Source: Ascidiaceihabitans sp.
Lineage (GTDB): Bacteria; Pseudomonadota; Alphaproteobacteria; Rhodobacterales; Rhodobacteraceae
Direction of reading: 5' to 3'
Assembly: GCA_029251465.1 (NCBI GenBank)
Contig: JAQXDI010000037.1
Coordinates: 1 to 64,000 of the forward strand
DNA length: 64,000 nt
Below, in pieces: positions 38,129-46,832 of this stretch. Numbering within the stretch: position 1 is the stretch's first letter; every line of letters begins with the position of its first letter. Below the pieces are notes generated by a model that worked only from the letters and a program-made list of their open reading frames with translations, made no database searches and was not told the DNA's origin. Position numbers and translations under genes: made by a program.

Positions 38129-39337
38129 ATGACCTCACGTCCAAATTTCCACCGTTTCCACAACGGGCAAAAAGCCCCGTTGCAATTTTCCGTTGCCGAA
38201 TACGAGGGCCGCGTTGCAGGCTTGCGTGCGCGGATGGTGGCCCTCGGGTGCAGCGCCGCTGTGCTCACATCCATGCACAACGTGTCCTATTATTCCGGGT
38301 TCACCTACTGCGCATTCGGGCGGCCCTACGCGCTGGTTGTCACCGAAACCGAATGCGTCAGCATCAGCGCTGGCATCGATGCGGGCCAGCCGTGGCGCCG
38401 TTCGTGGTGCGACAACATCACCTACACCGAATGGGTGCGCGACAACTATTGGCGGGCGATCTTGTCGGTCACAGGGGCCGGTGCGGTCGTTGGCTACGAA
38501 AGCGACCACATTAGCCTGCTGCAAATGGCCAAGCTGGACGGGTTCATTGCGCCCGCGTCCAAAGTCGATCTGTACGAGACAACGATGTTGCAACGGATGC
38601 ACAAATCCGAGGCTGAAATCACGCTGATCCGCGCAGGCGCTGCGGTTGCTGACGTGGGGGGCTACGCGGTGCGCGACGCGATCAAAGTCGGTGCTCGTGA
38701 AATTGACGTGGCCATGGCCGGGCGCGACGCGATGGAGGCCGAGATTGCATCGATGTTTCCGGACGCCGAATACCGCGACACGTGGGTCTGGTTCCAGTCC
38801 GGCATCAACACCGACGGCGCGCACAACCCCGTCACCGCGCGCAAATTGCAGCGCGGCGATATTTTGTCGCTGAACACGTTCCCGATGATTTCCGGTTACT
38901 ACACGGCGCTGGAACGGACGCTGTTTGTGCAAGAGGTCGATGACGCCAGCCGCGCGATTTGGGAGGCCAACATCGGAGCCCACGAGCTGGGCATGTCGCT
39001 GCTGAAGCCGGGGGCAAGCTGCGCTGAAGTCACCGCCGGCGTGAACACGTTCTTTGAGGAACGCGACCTGCTGCAATATCGCACCTTTGGCTACGGCCAT
39101 TCGTTTGGCGTGCTGTCGCACTACTACGGACGCGAGGCGGGGCTGGAACTGCGCGAAGACATCGACACGGTGCTGGAACCCGGCATGGTGATTTCGATGG
39201 AGCCGATGCTGACGTTGCCGGACGGGCAAGCGGGGGCAGGGGGTTACCGCGAACACGAAATTTTGGTGATCACCAAAGACGGGGCCGAAAACATCACGGG
39301 CTACCCCTACGGGCCGGACTTTAACGTGGTTGGCTAA
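38129..39337 (+). CDS. Creatinase
   Basis: Hydrolyses creatine to sarcosine and urea. The 402-aa protein is close to the Pseudomonas enzyme throughout, including RPYALVVTE, IDAGQPWRR, WFQSGINTDGAHNPVT with the catalytic His, and YRTFGYGHSFGVLSHYYGREAG. Family M24 (pita-bread) members usually bind two metals, but creatinase does not. AAAGGAGGG precedes the ATG, and the CCTTT just before it can pair with AAAGG of that site. No sarcosine oxidase or urease is nearby, so the rest of the route must be elsewhere. Confidence 0.93.
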   Translation: MTSRPNFHRFHNGQKAPLQFSVAEYEGRVAGLRARMVALGCSAAVLTSMHNVSYYSGFTYCAFGRPYALVVTETECVSISAGIDAGQPWRRSWCDNITYTEWVRDNYWRAILSVTGAGAVVGYESDHISLLQMAKLDGFIAPASKVDLYETTMLQRMHKSEAEITLIRAGAAVADVGGYAVRDAIKVGAREIDVAMAGRDAMEAEIASMFPDAEYRDTWVWFQSGINTDGAHNPVTARKLQRGDILSLNTFPMISGYYTALERTLFVQEVDDASRAIWEANIGAHELGMSLLKPGASCAEVTAGVNTFFEERDLLQYRTFGYGHSFGVLSHYYGREAGLELREDIDTVLEPGMVISMEPMLTLPDGQAGAGGYREHEILVITKDGAENITGYPYGPDFNVVG

Positions 39338-39591
39338 AACAACGGTGCGGCGCGTGATCCAAACGAGGTGCGTGCCGCGCCACACTATGTTTGCAAACGC
39401 CATCCGGCGTTTGGTTTGGCGCTTGGGGCGGCGGGTCGGGATTTCCTGACCTTGCATCCCGCAGTGCCCCTTATTCCTTTTCAACCTTCCTTGATTTTGC
39501 AACACTTGTCTGGAAATTGGCTGTTGGATGATGTAAATCGACTTAACATTGCCTATATGCTAAGTAACAGTTTGAAAGACAGGAGAATTTG

Positions 39592-40668
39592 ATGGCGAAT
39601 TTTGACGCGCAGGTACGGGAATCCCAGACGCAGGTCGCTCAAGCGCAAAGCAAAATTGCGGAACTGACCAGCCGGATTGAAACGGCGCGCGCCAAAATGA
39701 CGGCGGGCGACGAGGCGATGATCGACATTGAAAACGCCTCGCTTGAGGATGTGCATGCCCACACCGACGTAATGAACGCCAACATTGCGGAGTTGATTAT
39801 GGGGCTGGATGACGTGACATCCGCGTTTTCCAAAGACTTTGACGAGATGCGCAACAAGACCGGTTGGGAAAGCATTGTTGGCATTTTTGCCAGCGCCAAG
39901 TCCGACAGCATGCGTCAGGAGCGTGTGCGCACCGCGTCTATCGACGACAAGTTGCAGGACCTGATCAGCAAATCCGACGTGATCGTGCAACTGTTGACCG
40001 GACAGCTGGCGATGCTTGAGGAACAAAAGATCAAGGTCGAAACCAACCTGACCGAAACGCTGGACGAGCGTGAATTTACGGTTCAGGAATTGTCGGCGTT
40101 GCAGGCGGATATCCAAGCGATGGATCCGAAAATCATCACGGTCGAGAACAAGATTTCGACCGAGCAAGATGCTGCTGCGCGCACCAAGCTGGAAACGGAA
40201 TTGGCCGCATTGAACACCCAATACAACGCGATGGTGCAGGACGAACAGGTCAAGCTGGCCAATTCTCAAACGCTGGAACGCTACATCGAAAAGGGCAAGA
40301 CCTGGATCGATTCACTGCAAAACCAGGCGGCGACGCAAATGGTGCTGATCAACAAGCTGGAAACCGACACCAAACAACGCGTGGTTCTGTATGACGCGCT
40401 GACCAAATCGTTGAAAACCGCGCAGCAACAAGACGTCGCGCACCGCATCAACGAGATCGGCGTGCAGACCGATCAAGAGGCGCAAACAGCGATGGCTGCG
40501 ATTGGGTCGGCGACCAACAAACGCATGGCCGAAATGATGGAAGCGCACGAGGATCACATGGTTTTTGCCCGCGATGTGCTGGAGCAAAAGGCGAAGGCAG
40601 ATGAACGCTTTGCCCGCCGGTTTGCGAAGATCATCGAGAAGCATGACAGCAATCAGTACGGTGGGTGA
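39592..40668 (+). CDS. Long coiled-coil protein, first gene of the AAA+ cluster
   Basis: A 358-aa soluble protein, almost entirely helical and heptad-rich (ESQTQVAQAQSKIAELTSRI; TNLTETLDEREFTVQELSAL), with two or three long coiled coils. The C-terminus is basic (KADERFARRFAKIIEKHD). There is no signal peptide or membrane segment. A distant relation to TelA-type (toxic-anion resistance) coiled-coil proteins is possible, but I see no clear match. GACAGGAGA precedes ATG 39592. It may be a scaffold or substrate of the AAA+ ATPase encoded downstream. Confidence 0.8.
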   Translation: MANFDAQVRESQTQVAQAQSKIAELTSRIETARAKMTAGDEAMIDIENASLEDVHAHTDVMNANIAELIMGLDDVTSAFSKDFDEMRNKTGWESIVGIFASAKSDSMRQERVRTASIDDKLQDLISKSDVIVQLLTGQLAMLEEQKIKVETNLTETLDEREFTVQELSALQADIQAMDPKIITVENKISTEQDAAARTKLETELAALNTQYNAMVQDEQVKLANSQTLERYIEKGKTWIDSLQNQAATQMVLINKLETDTKQRVVLYDALTKSLKTAQQQDVAHRINEIGVQTDQEAQTAMAAIGSATNKRMAEMMEAHEDHMVFARDVLEQKAKADERFARRFAKIIEKHDSNQYGG

Positions 40669-41048
40669 TGAGCAAAGCAGAAATAAGATCGGGTTGCATG
40701 ACTGGTTTCCTGTTTGCCGCATTATCGACAGTCATTTTTGTGCTACCGGTACTGATACCTGGACAGGGTACGTTAACGATCAGCGGTGTTCTGGGCGACA
40801 AGGCAATGGTTCTCGGCCCTGATTTCCAAATGGGGCACTTCTTGCTGCTCTTACCTGCAATTTTTACGGGTTTGTTTGGTGTGATTTTTGGAATTCAATT
40901 TCGTCGGTCTCGGCAACTACAATTCCTAGGCGCTGCCAATCCTAATGCACCGTTGCATTTGCGTGACCGCTACCGCTTAAGGTTTTGGGATCGGGTCGTT
41001 TACCGATTGAACTCTGATGGTACAGATGCCCAAAGGACGACTAAATAA
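40668..41048 (+). CDS. Small two-helix membrane protein in the AAA+ cluster
   Basis: A 126-aa protein with two membrane helices (near residues 9-30 and 50-75) and a basic C-terminal tail (RDRYRLRFWDRVVYRL). It is visibly more AT-rich than its neighbours. Its ATG overlaps the stop of the coiled-coil gene, and the next gene starts 2 bp after its stop. No family recognised. Base composition and tight packing suggest a later insertion that kept translational coupling. Confidence 0.7.
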   Translation: MSKAEIRSGCMTGFLFAALSTVIFVLPVLIPGQGTLTISGVLGDKAMVLGPDFQMGHFLLLLPAIFTGLFGVIFGIQFRRSRQLQFLGAANPNAPLHLRDRYRLRFWDRVVYRLNSDGTDAQRTTK

Positions 41049-41050
41049 CG

Positions 41051-42163
41051 ATGCCGCAAACCGATAATTCAAACCTCACTGACCTGTTCGCGTCGCGCCG
41101 ATATTTCCGCAAGTTTGAGGCGATCTTGCTCCACATGGCGCGGGTCGCAGGCGTGATGGAGGTCGAGGGCCAGTTGCGCCGTGACGAGGTCAATATCCTG
41201 ACGCGCTACGCCTCGGCGTTGAACTTTACCTTTCGTGCGCTCAGCTACAAATACCTGTTGGTCGGGCGCGACACGGGGCGATATTTTGGCTCGCTGAACA
41301 TCGACACACGCGAGAGCGGGTTTCCGGCCTCAGACGAAATTCTGAGCATGGCAAATGACGCGCAGCAGGCCGAACGGCACCTCGCGCAGATGCCCTCTGA
41401 GGCCGATCTGAAATCGCAGATGGTCGGCGTCATTTTGGGCGAACGCAAAATCCCGACCAAGTTGCAATTCGCGCTGTCACAACGCCTCTATTACGAAGAA
41501 CTGCTGCGCGGCGATCTGTTCTGGGCGCGCAATGATCCCGAGGCAATTTGGCAAGGCAACGACGACCAGCGCCGTAAATTCCTGATCCATTGGGCGGTCT
41601 ACGATTCCCAGATCAACCTGCCGGTGATCTACATGATGGAGCTTGAGGACACTGGCAAAGTCGCCTTGCCCAAGGACCAACGCCGCTGGCCCGAAGTCCA
41701 AGCGCATCTGATGGCGCAGGGGCTGGCTGGGCTAAAGCTGATGACGATTGCCAAAGGGTTCGACGAGGATTTTGATGACCTGCATCCCAAACGCCTGCGC
41801 CGCTTTCACGTCGGTCCAATGTACTCGGATGCGTTCACCAAACAGTCCGGTCCGATGGCTGATGTGCTGTCGCAAGCGCGTGCGCCTGCGGGGCAAGACT
41901 GGGCGCTGGTTTGGACCGAAGAAGAGCTGCAAAGCGAGCGTGTGATCGAGGAACGCCAGGGGTGGTTTTCAACGGTGGAGCGCGAAGTTTTTGCGCTGGA
42001 TCCGTTTGCAGGACGGGGCGCTGAAACCGGCGCAACCCGCATGGAACGCAGCATTATTTTGCCGCAACGCCCCTACCAAGCGCTCGAAGAATTGGACCCA
42101 CCGGGGTTCGCGTCTGTGCGCAAGTTTGTGGTCAGTCCGCAGGGGCGTGTGCTGCGGTATTGA
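41051..42163 (+). CDS. Uncharacterised 370-aa protein of the AAA+ cluster
   Basis: A soluble protein with no signal peptide. Residues ~10-100 are helical (YFRKFEAILLHMARVAGVMEVEG); the middle has QFALSQRLYYEELLRGDLFWARND and PVIYMMELEDTGKVALPKDQRRWPEV; the C-terminus has a charged EERQGWFSTVEREVF segment. I recognise no fold or catalytic motif. It precedes the AAA+ gene by 79 bp, a gap that holds one copy of the dispersed GAGTATTTTT element. Confidence 0.75.
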   Translation: MPQTDNSNLTDLFASRRYFRKFEAILLHMARVAGVMEVEGQLRRDEVNILTRYASALNFTFRALSYKYLLVGRDTGRYFGSLNIDTRESGFPASDEILSMANDAQQAERHLAQMPSEADLKSQMVGVILGERKIPTKLQFALSQRLYYEELLRGDLFWARNDPEAIWQGNDDQRRKFLIHWAVYDSQINLPVIYMMELEDTGKVALPKDQRRWPEVQAHLMAQGLAGLKLMTIAKGFDEDFDDLHPKRLRRFHVGPMYSDAFTKQSGPMADVLSQARAPAGQDWALVWTEEELQSERVIEERQGWFSTVEREVFALDPFAGRGAETGATRMERSIILPQRPYQALEELDPPGFASVRKFVVSPQGRVLRY

Positions 42164-42172
42164 GCGTGGAAT

Positions 42173-42197
42173 TTGAGTATTTTTGATCAAGACAAAA
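42173..42197 (+). repeat. Dispersed GAGTATTTTTGATCAGAACAA element, copy 2
   Basis: TTGAGTATTTTTGATCAAGA followed by CAAAA, nine bases after the stop of the 370-aa gene and before the AAA+ gene. It differs from copy 1 at one or two positions in the core and lies inside what otherwise looks like one operon. Confidence 0.7.
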
Positions 42198-42242
42198 TGC
42201 AAGCGTGTCGTGTTTGAGTTGCGTGTTTAAGGGAGACAGAAA

Positions 42243-44180
42243 ATGAGCCAGACTTCGGACCAGATGGAGTTGCGCGAGAGCGACATTACCAAGCATTACG
42301 CGATGGCGCTGGCCATGTTGCAGGGGTTCGATCACGCGCCGCGTATTGGCAAATCTGTGGATGAAAAGCAGGTGGAGAAGTCTTCTGGAATTGGCACGCG
42401 GCGACGGTTTCGATCGACCACGCCGGGGTTGGTGACGCGTCGTTCTGCCCCTGCGGGTTCGGTTCAGGTGATGGCCCGGATTGAAGGTGCAGATGAGGAC
42501 GACGCGCTTGTTTCCCCCTTGCAAGCGACCGTGATGAACGCGTTGCGCCGGGCCGTTTCCATCGCGATGGCTGTGGCCGAAAATTACGCAGAAGCGGCGG
42601 GTCTGGGTGATCTAAAGCGCGCGAATTTGGAGGGGTCGTTGGCGGAGGCGCGGCGGTCCGAGTTTTCAGAATTGCTGGCCGCTGAGGCGCTGATCACGTT
42701 GTATGTTTTCGGCAATGCCACGTCCTATCTGTTGTCATCGCATCTGTCCGAAGTCACCGTTGAATTGGGCGACATTGAAGAGGTTTTGACCGACAATGGC
42801 CAGACCGCGTTGCACGGCGCGTTGTGGGAATTGGATCAGGATATCGCCGCCTTTGCCAGCGACGATCCGCGGCTGGTTGCGACTGTCGCAGGCTTTGCTG
42901 AGGCGTTGATGGAAAAGGTTGCCTTGCGCGCCCAAACTGCCCCTCGGCTTGAGGCGTTCACAAGCGCGACTTGGCGGGTTGAGGCGGATGATTTTGCCGT
43001 CGCCGGTTTCTTGCCCGCGTCCAAGGCTAAGTCGACCAAATTAACGATGTCGTTCAAGAAACCCAACGAAGTTGTCGGCAACCACATTGCCAAATATCAG
43101 GCGATGAAGCTGTCCAAAATGCTGATGGCCTATGACTTTGATCGCCGCCTTAACCCGTTTGCCGAACTGGGTGGTTTCATCTTTACCTTTATGGGGGATG
43201 GCAAGCCGGGGACGGGTAAAACCACGCTGATCCAGATGATGGCGGGGCTGGTGAATGACTACTGCACGACCGCCGGTTATCCGTTTCGCTATCAAAACCT
43301 GAGCACCGATAATATCGACAGCTATCAGGGCAAATCGGGGCAAAATGCCAAGGCGTTCATCAACAATATCCTTGATCCATCGGTGATCGGGTTCGGCACA
43401 ATCGACGACATCGACCAGCTTGCGGGCAAACGTGGTGATCGGCAATCTAGTGCTGGGCAACTCGAAATTACGGCTGTCTTGATGGAGAGTTTTGCAGGCG
43501 CAAACACCGTCGTGCGCGGCAACTGCACGTTCGGAATGTTCTCGAACTACCCTGAAAACGTCGACGACGCATTGCGCCAACGGGCAGGCGCGCGGTTCTT
43601 GGTGGACGGGCCACAAACCCGCGACGACTACATCGACATTCTGTACCTTTTGATGGGCAAAAACCACGACATCCCGACGGGCGCACACGAAGTTTTCTCG
43701 GCCCAAGAAATCAAATCCGCCGTTGCCAAATCGTTTGAATCCCACGCGCGCCCCCATGAAGAGGGCCTCGTCAAAGTGTTCGACCGTGTGTCGTCGGACA
43801 TCGGCGAGTTGAACACGATTGCCAAGCTCGGCACGTACCTCAAGGGCATCCAAGAAGCAGACGAGCGGTTCACTGGCCGCGCGATCAAAAACATCACGGA
43901 TGCGGTCAAAGTACGAGCGATGGATTTTGAATTGCCCGACGAATGGATGGAAAAACCCGACCTGTTCCTGTTCAAAGATTACGACACTAAAAAGGGCATG
44001 ATATCCGAACTGCGCCAGCCGATCACGGTCGACATGGTGGTGCAAGAGATCAACCGCTATGCCGATAGCGAATTCCGGTATGCCGATAAATCGGATGAGG
44101 TGGCCGTGGAGGCAATGGTGCGGGATATGGGTAGGCAGGTCGAGGCGAAGAAGCGGTTTTTGTCGGAGGGGCAGGGGTGA
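42243..44180 (+). CDS. AAA+ ATPase, centre of an uncharacterised cluster
   Basis: A 645-aa protein. Residues 1-300 are a helical region of no known family; residues ~305-560 are a classical AAA+ module. Walker A is GDGKPGTGKTT (Lys326), Walker B GFGTIDDID (Asp388/Asp389), a sensor-1 Asn is in MFSNYP (~435), an arginine-finger-like run is DDALRQRAGARF (442-452), and a sensor-2-like GRAIKNI is at ~545. The C-terminal ~90 residues are helical. There is no membrane segment or protease/helicase domain, so it probably remodels a partner, perhaps the coiled-coil protein. GGGAGACAGAAA precedes the ATG. Its stop overlaps the next start. Confidence 0.85.
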   Translation: MSQTSDQMELRESDITKHYAMALAMLQGFDHAPRIGKSVDEKQVEKSSGIGTRRRFRSTTPGLVTRRSAPAGSVQVMARIEGADEDDALVSPLQATVMNALRRAVSIAMAVAENYAEAAGLGDLKRANLEGSLAEARRSEFSELLAAEALITLYVFGNATSYLLSSHLSEVTVELGDIEEVLTDNGQTALHGALWELDQDIAAFASDDPRLVATVAGFAEALMEKVALRAQTAPRLEAFTSATWRVEADDFAVAGFLPASKAKSTKLTMSFKKPNEVVGNHIAKYQAMKLSKMLMAYDFDRRLNPFAELGGFIFTFMGDGKPGTGKTTLIQMMAGLVNDYCTTAGYPFRYQNLSTDNIDSYQGKSGQNAKAFINNILDPSVIGFGTIDDIDQLAGKRGDRQSSAGQLEITAVLMESFAGANTVVRGNCTFGMFSNYPENVDDALRQRAGARFLVDGPQTRDDYIDILYLLMGKNHDIPTGAHEVFSAQEIKSAVAKSFESHARPHEEGLVKVFDRVSSDIGELNTIAKLGTYLKGIQEADERFTGRAIKNITDAVKVRAMDFELPDEWMEKPDLFLFKDYDTKKGMISELRQPITVDMVVQEINRYADSEFRYADKSDEVAVEAMVRDMGRQVEAKKRFLSEGQG

Positions 44181-44557
44181 TAGCTGAAATCAATAGTTGG
44201 ATAGTCGAACAACAAGCGATTGTAGTTACTGTTGGGTTACCAGCACTGACACTTATTGTTACCCAGTTGACGGAATACGATAATTTGATCGCAACTCGTC
44301 ATCTTGACGACAGTCAGCTTTCAAGAATTCCTTATTTCATAAGCAGCTTTCAAATGAAATTAAATGCAGATGAGCCATTGGCTCAAGAATTAATTTCAAC
44401 AATTGTTCATACGGCGGCTGTTGCATTTGATGAAGTTGAGGAAACAGATTCGAGCGTCCACAATGAATTATGTGAGGCATCGCAGAAGTTTCTTAAGGAT
44501 GAGTGGGATCGTTTGAAATCTGACTTAATGCATGAAGACCAAGTTATGTCGCAATGA
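44177..44557 (+). CDS. Small AT-rich soluble protein in the AAA+ cluster
   Basis: A 126-aa acidic helical protein starting at GTG 44177 inside the AAA+ stop and ending ATGA into the next gene. A hydrophobic stretch at residues 14-30 (AIVVTVGLPALTLIVTQL) could be a single anchor. Codon use and base composition are clearly AT-richer than the flanking genes. No family recognised. It looks like an inserted cargo gene; an immunity-type or adaptor role is only a guess. Confidence 0.65.
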   Translation: MIAEINSWIVEQQAIVVTVGLPALTLIVTQLTEYDNLIATRHLDDSQLSRIPYFISSFQMKLNADEPLAQELISTIVHTAAVAFDEVEETDSSVHNELCEASQKFLKDEWDRLKSDLMHEDQVMSQ

Positions 44558-45900
44558 AACGCCTCATCCAACGCGGCCTTATGTTTGGCAATCTGTTCCA
44601 CGTCTCCTCGCCCGCTTTGGTGGAACGCTACAATCGTGCGCTCAAACATCTGACGGGCAAGACCACCGCATTAACCGATTTCCACATCGACATTTCCGGC
44701 TTTGCGCCCGAGGTCGGGGATGAACTGAACGACCCTGCCTACCTGAACCACGCAGGGGTGAACCGTCAGTTTATCCTGCTGTCCACCGATCAAAAACGCG
44801 CGCCACTGCTCGATGCCAAATTCTCGACCTCCCGCACGATCCTGCGCCATTTCATCGACGAAAACGAGGCGCAGTTGTTCGCCCTGACCGCCCGTGACGC
44901 CGTGGCAGGCGAGTTGGTGAATTCGGTCTACGACGTCTCGACCCCCGCCCGCCTGTTCGACATTCGCGCGATCAAAATCGAGGCGGACACGACCACGGGC
45001 ACCGTGCAATCGGCCAACGATCTGGCCACCAAAGTCGACACATTTCTGGAAAAAGAGGACGCGTGGTTCGACGACGTTTTGATCGCTGACATGATCAGCC
45101 TTGCCTCAAAAACCGGCGACACACGGCGCAATCCTGTGCGCCTGAAATCCGAAACGTTTGAGCAATCCAACTTTTGGACCGCGCATTTCGGCGGGCTGTA
45201 CTTGTTCCAAGGCATGGACCACCCCGCGGTGATCGCCTCGACCTCAAAGGACGGGCTAGAGGATTTGCCGGTCAAATACACCTTTGATCTGAGCGAGCGA
45301 AATCGCATCGCAAAGTTCCTTGAATTCAACGATCTGGTCGAACCCATTGTCAAGGCGCGGGGCACCGATGCCGCCGCGATCCTATCCCAAAAGATGGAGT
45401 TCATTCTGATCGATACAATCGCCGATCAAGGCATTGATTTGACCGGTGCAACAGGGCGTGAAATGCGCCGCCTGACCCGCGAAAATGCCCATCTTTTGCC
45501 AGACAGCTATCACGCGCTGGCCAAGCTGGTGGCGTGGGCAAAACACGGGGGCACGTGGCCGAAAATCACCTCGGATCATCCGGCGTATTTCTACACTTTG
45601 CGCGCGGCAGATCACCCCGACGCCGACCTTGTGAACATGCTGCTGGCAGACCTGTGCCCCGCCGATATTCGCCAGCTGTTCATCTGCCACAAGGAACTGT
45701 TTTACCGGACCTACGCGCGCTGGCCGGATACCAAAAAAGACTACGTTGCCCGCTACCTTGAGGCGGAATACCAAAGCGACAAAGCAGGTGCGCGCGCCGC
45801 CCTGTTCGGGCATGCCCCAAATATGGTAGATGATGTTGCCCCGCCACCTCGCGATCTGATTGACCGGGTTGGACCTTGGGGCGCGGTAAGGAGGAAATAA
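44554..45900 (+). CDS. Uncharacterised 448-aa protein of the AAA+ cluster (possibly DUF6638)
   Basis: A soluble protein starting MKRLIQRGLMFGNLFHVSSPALVERYNRAL. Other features are RAPLLDAKFSTSRTILRHF, WTAHFGGLYLFQGMDHPAVI, and a helical C-terminus with FICHKELFYRTYARWPDTKKDYVARYL. No catalytic motif is obvious. From memory it resembles a Rhodobacterales family labelled DUF6638, but I cannot confirm that. It overlaps the gene before and ends one base before the next. Confidence 0.78.
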   Translation: MKRLIQRGLMFGNLFHVSSPALVERYNRALKHLTGKTTALTDFHIDISGFAPEVGDELNDPAYLNHAGVNRQFILLSTDQKRAPLLDAKFSTSRTILRHFIDENEAQLFALTARDAVAGELVNSVYDVSTPARLFDIRAIKIEADTTTGTVQSANDLATKVDTFLEKEDAWFDDVLIADMISLASKTGDTRRNPVRLKSETFEQSNFWTAHFGGLYLFQGMDHPAVIASTSKDGLEDLPVKYTFDLSERNRIAKFLEFNDLVEPIVKARGTDAAAILSQKMEFILIDTIADQGIDLTGATGREMRRLTRENAHLLPDSYHALAKLVAWAKHGGTWPKITSDHPAYFYTLRAADHPDADLVNMLLADLCPADIRQLFICHKELFYRTYARWPDTKKDYVARYLEAEYQSDKAGARAALFGHAPNMVDDVAPPPRDLIDRVGPWGAVRRK

Positions 45901-46167
45901 ATGTTTGCACTGGCCCGTTTGTTGTTCATGGGGTTCATCGTTTTGTCGGTGATCTACATCTGCCTGTCGCTCTATTCGCGCTCAAAACGCCGCGTCAAAC
46001 TGGGCGTGGAATGGGACGAAGAAGGGATGGAAGGCGACCGCGACGCCTTTGTCCAAGAGGGGCTTGACGACTACGACGGATCACTGCGCCGCAAACTGAT
46101 TTTGGGGGTGTATGTCGTGCCCTTCGTGCTTATGTGCGTGATCATCTACCTGACGAATTTTGCCTAA
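45901..46167 (+). CDS. Small two-helix membrane protein (88 aa)
   Basis: Membrane helices at residues ~3-25 and ~66-86 flank an acidic cytosolic loop with DEEGMEGDRDAFVQEGLDDYDG and a basic KRRVK patch. I associate this protein with Rhodobacterales genomes, where it precedes DUF1523 as here. Function unknown. AAGGAGGAAATAA precedes the ATG. Confidence 0.8.
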   Translation: MFALARLLFMGFIVLSVIYICLSLYSRSKRRVKLGVEWDEEGMEGDRDAFVQEGLDDYDGSLRRKLILGVYVVPFVLMCVIIYLTNFA

Positions 46168-46178
46168 AGGGGCCTGAA

Positions 46179-46829
46179 ATGCGCTACATTAAATGGGTCT
46201 TGATCATCACCTTTTGGGTTCTGGTGGCATCATTCTTTCACTACACGTTGCCGCAAAAAGACATCGTGCGGATCACCGACACCTACGAAAAACGGATTGA
46301 TTTTGGCGAGAATTCGATCTTTTGGGCGACGGCGGATGTTGGGTCTGACGGGACAACAGCGAACCGCGATGTGTTCTTTATCCAGTCGCGCCAGGCCAGC
46401 AACGACCGCGTCATGGTCTACCGCAACGAGGACACGGGCTGGGGTTGGCCGCCCTACCTGAAATTCGACACATCCAACCTGCAGGCCGAAGCGGCAGATG
46501 CCAAATCAACCGCCGCCGCGCCGCAATACGCAATCGTCAAACACTACGGCTGGCGCAACGAATTTTTGTCGATCTTTCCCAACGCGATTTCCGTCACACC
46601 CGTCGACGGGCCAAACGCGTCCAAGGGCATTCCGGTCCTGAACATCTTTATTCTGCTGCTGTTTGCGATGGTCGTGTATTTCATCTGGGTGCGGTGGCGC
46701 CGGTTCCGCATGGCGCGAATTGATCCCGCGCTCGAGGAAATGCAGGACAATTGGGATGCGGCGGGTGACGCTGTCAGTGAACGTGGCGGGCGTGTGCGGC
46801 GCTGGATCAATACGTGGTGGGCGAAATAG
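46179..46829 (+). CDS. DUF1523 family membrane-anchored protein
   Basis: A 216-aa protein with an N-terminal helix (residues 4-22), an extracytoplasmic domain (QKDIVRITDTYEKRIDFGENS, NRDVFFIQSR, YRNEDTGWGWPPYLKFDTSNLQAEA) and a second helix near 155-172 followed by a cytosolic tail. This is the DUF1523 plan. Role unknown. The last gene of the cluster; AAAGGGGCC precedes the ATG. Confidence 0.87.
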   Translation: MRYIKWVLIITFWVLVASFFHYTLPQKDIVRITDTYEKRIDFGENSIFWATADVGSDGTTANRDVFFIQSRQASNDRVMVYRNEDTGWGWPPYLKFDTSNLQAEAADAKSTAAAPQYAIVKHYGWRNEFLSIFPNAISVTPVDGPNASKGIPVLNIFILLLFAMVVYFIWVRWRRFRMARIDPALEEMQDNWDAAGDAVSERGGRVRRWINTWWAK

Positions 46830-46832
46830 CGA

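Noticed and set aside
38135-39505. 456-codon open frame antisense to creatinase
   Set aside because: It mirrors the creatinase codon structure in GC-rich DNA and shows no family resemblance; the creatinase match is full-length.
39592-40668. Assignment of the coiled-coil gene as TelA (tellurite resistance)
   Set aside because: General coiled-coil similarity only; no TelA signature could be picked out by eye, and no TerD/TerC genes are nearby.
43041-44045. 334-codon open frame antisense to the AAA+ gene
   Set aside because: Opposite to a gene with complete AAA+ motifs; no plausible ribosome site or protein pattern.
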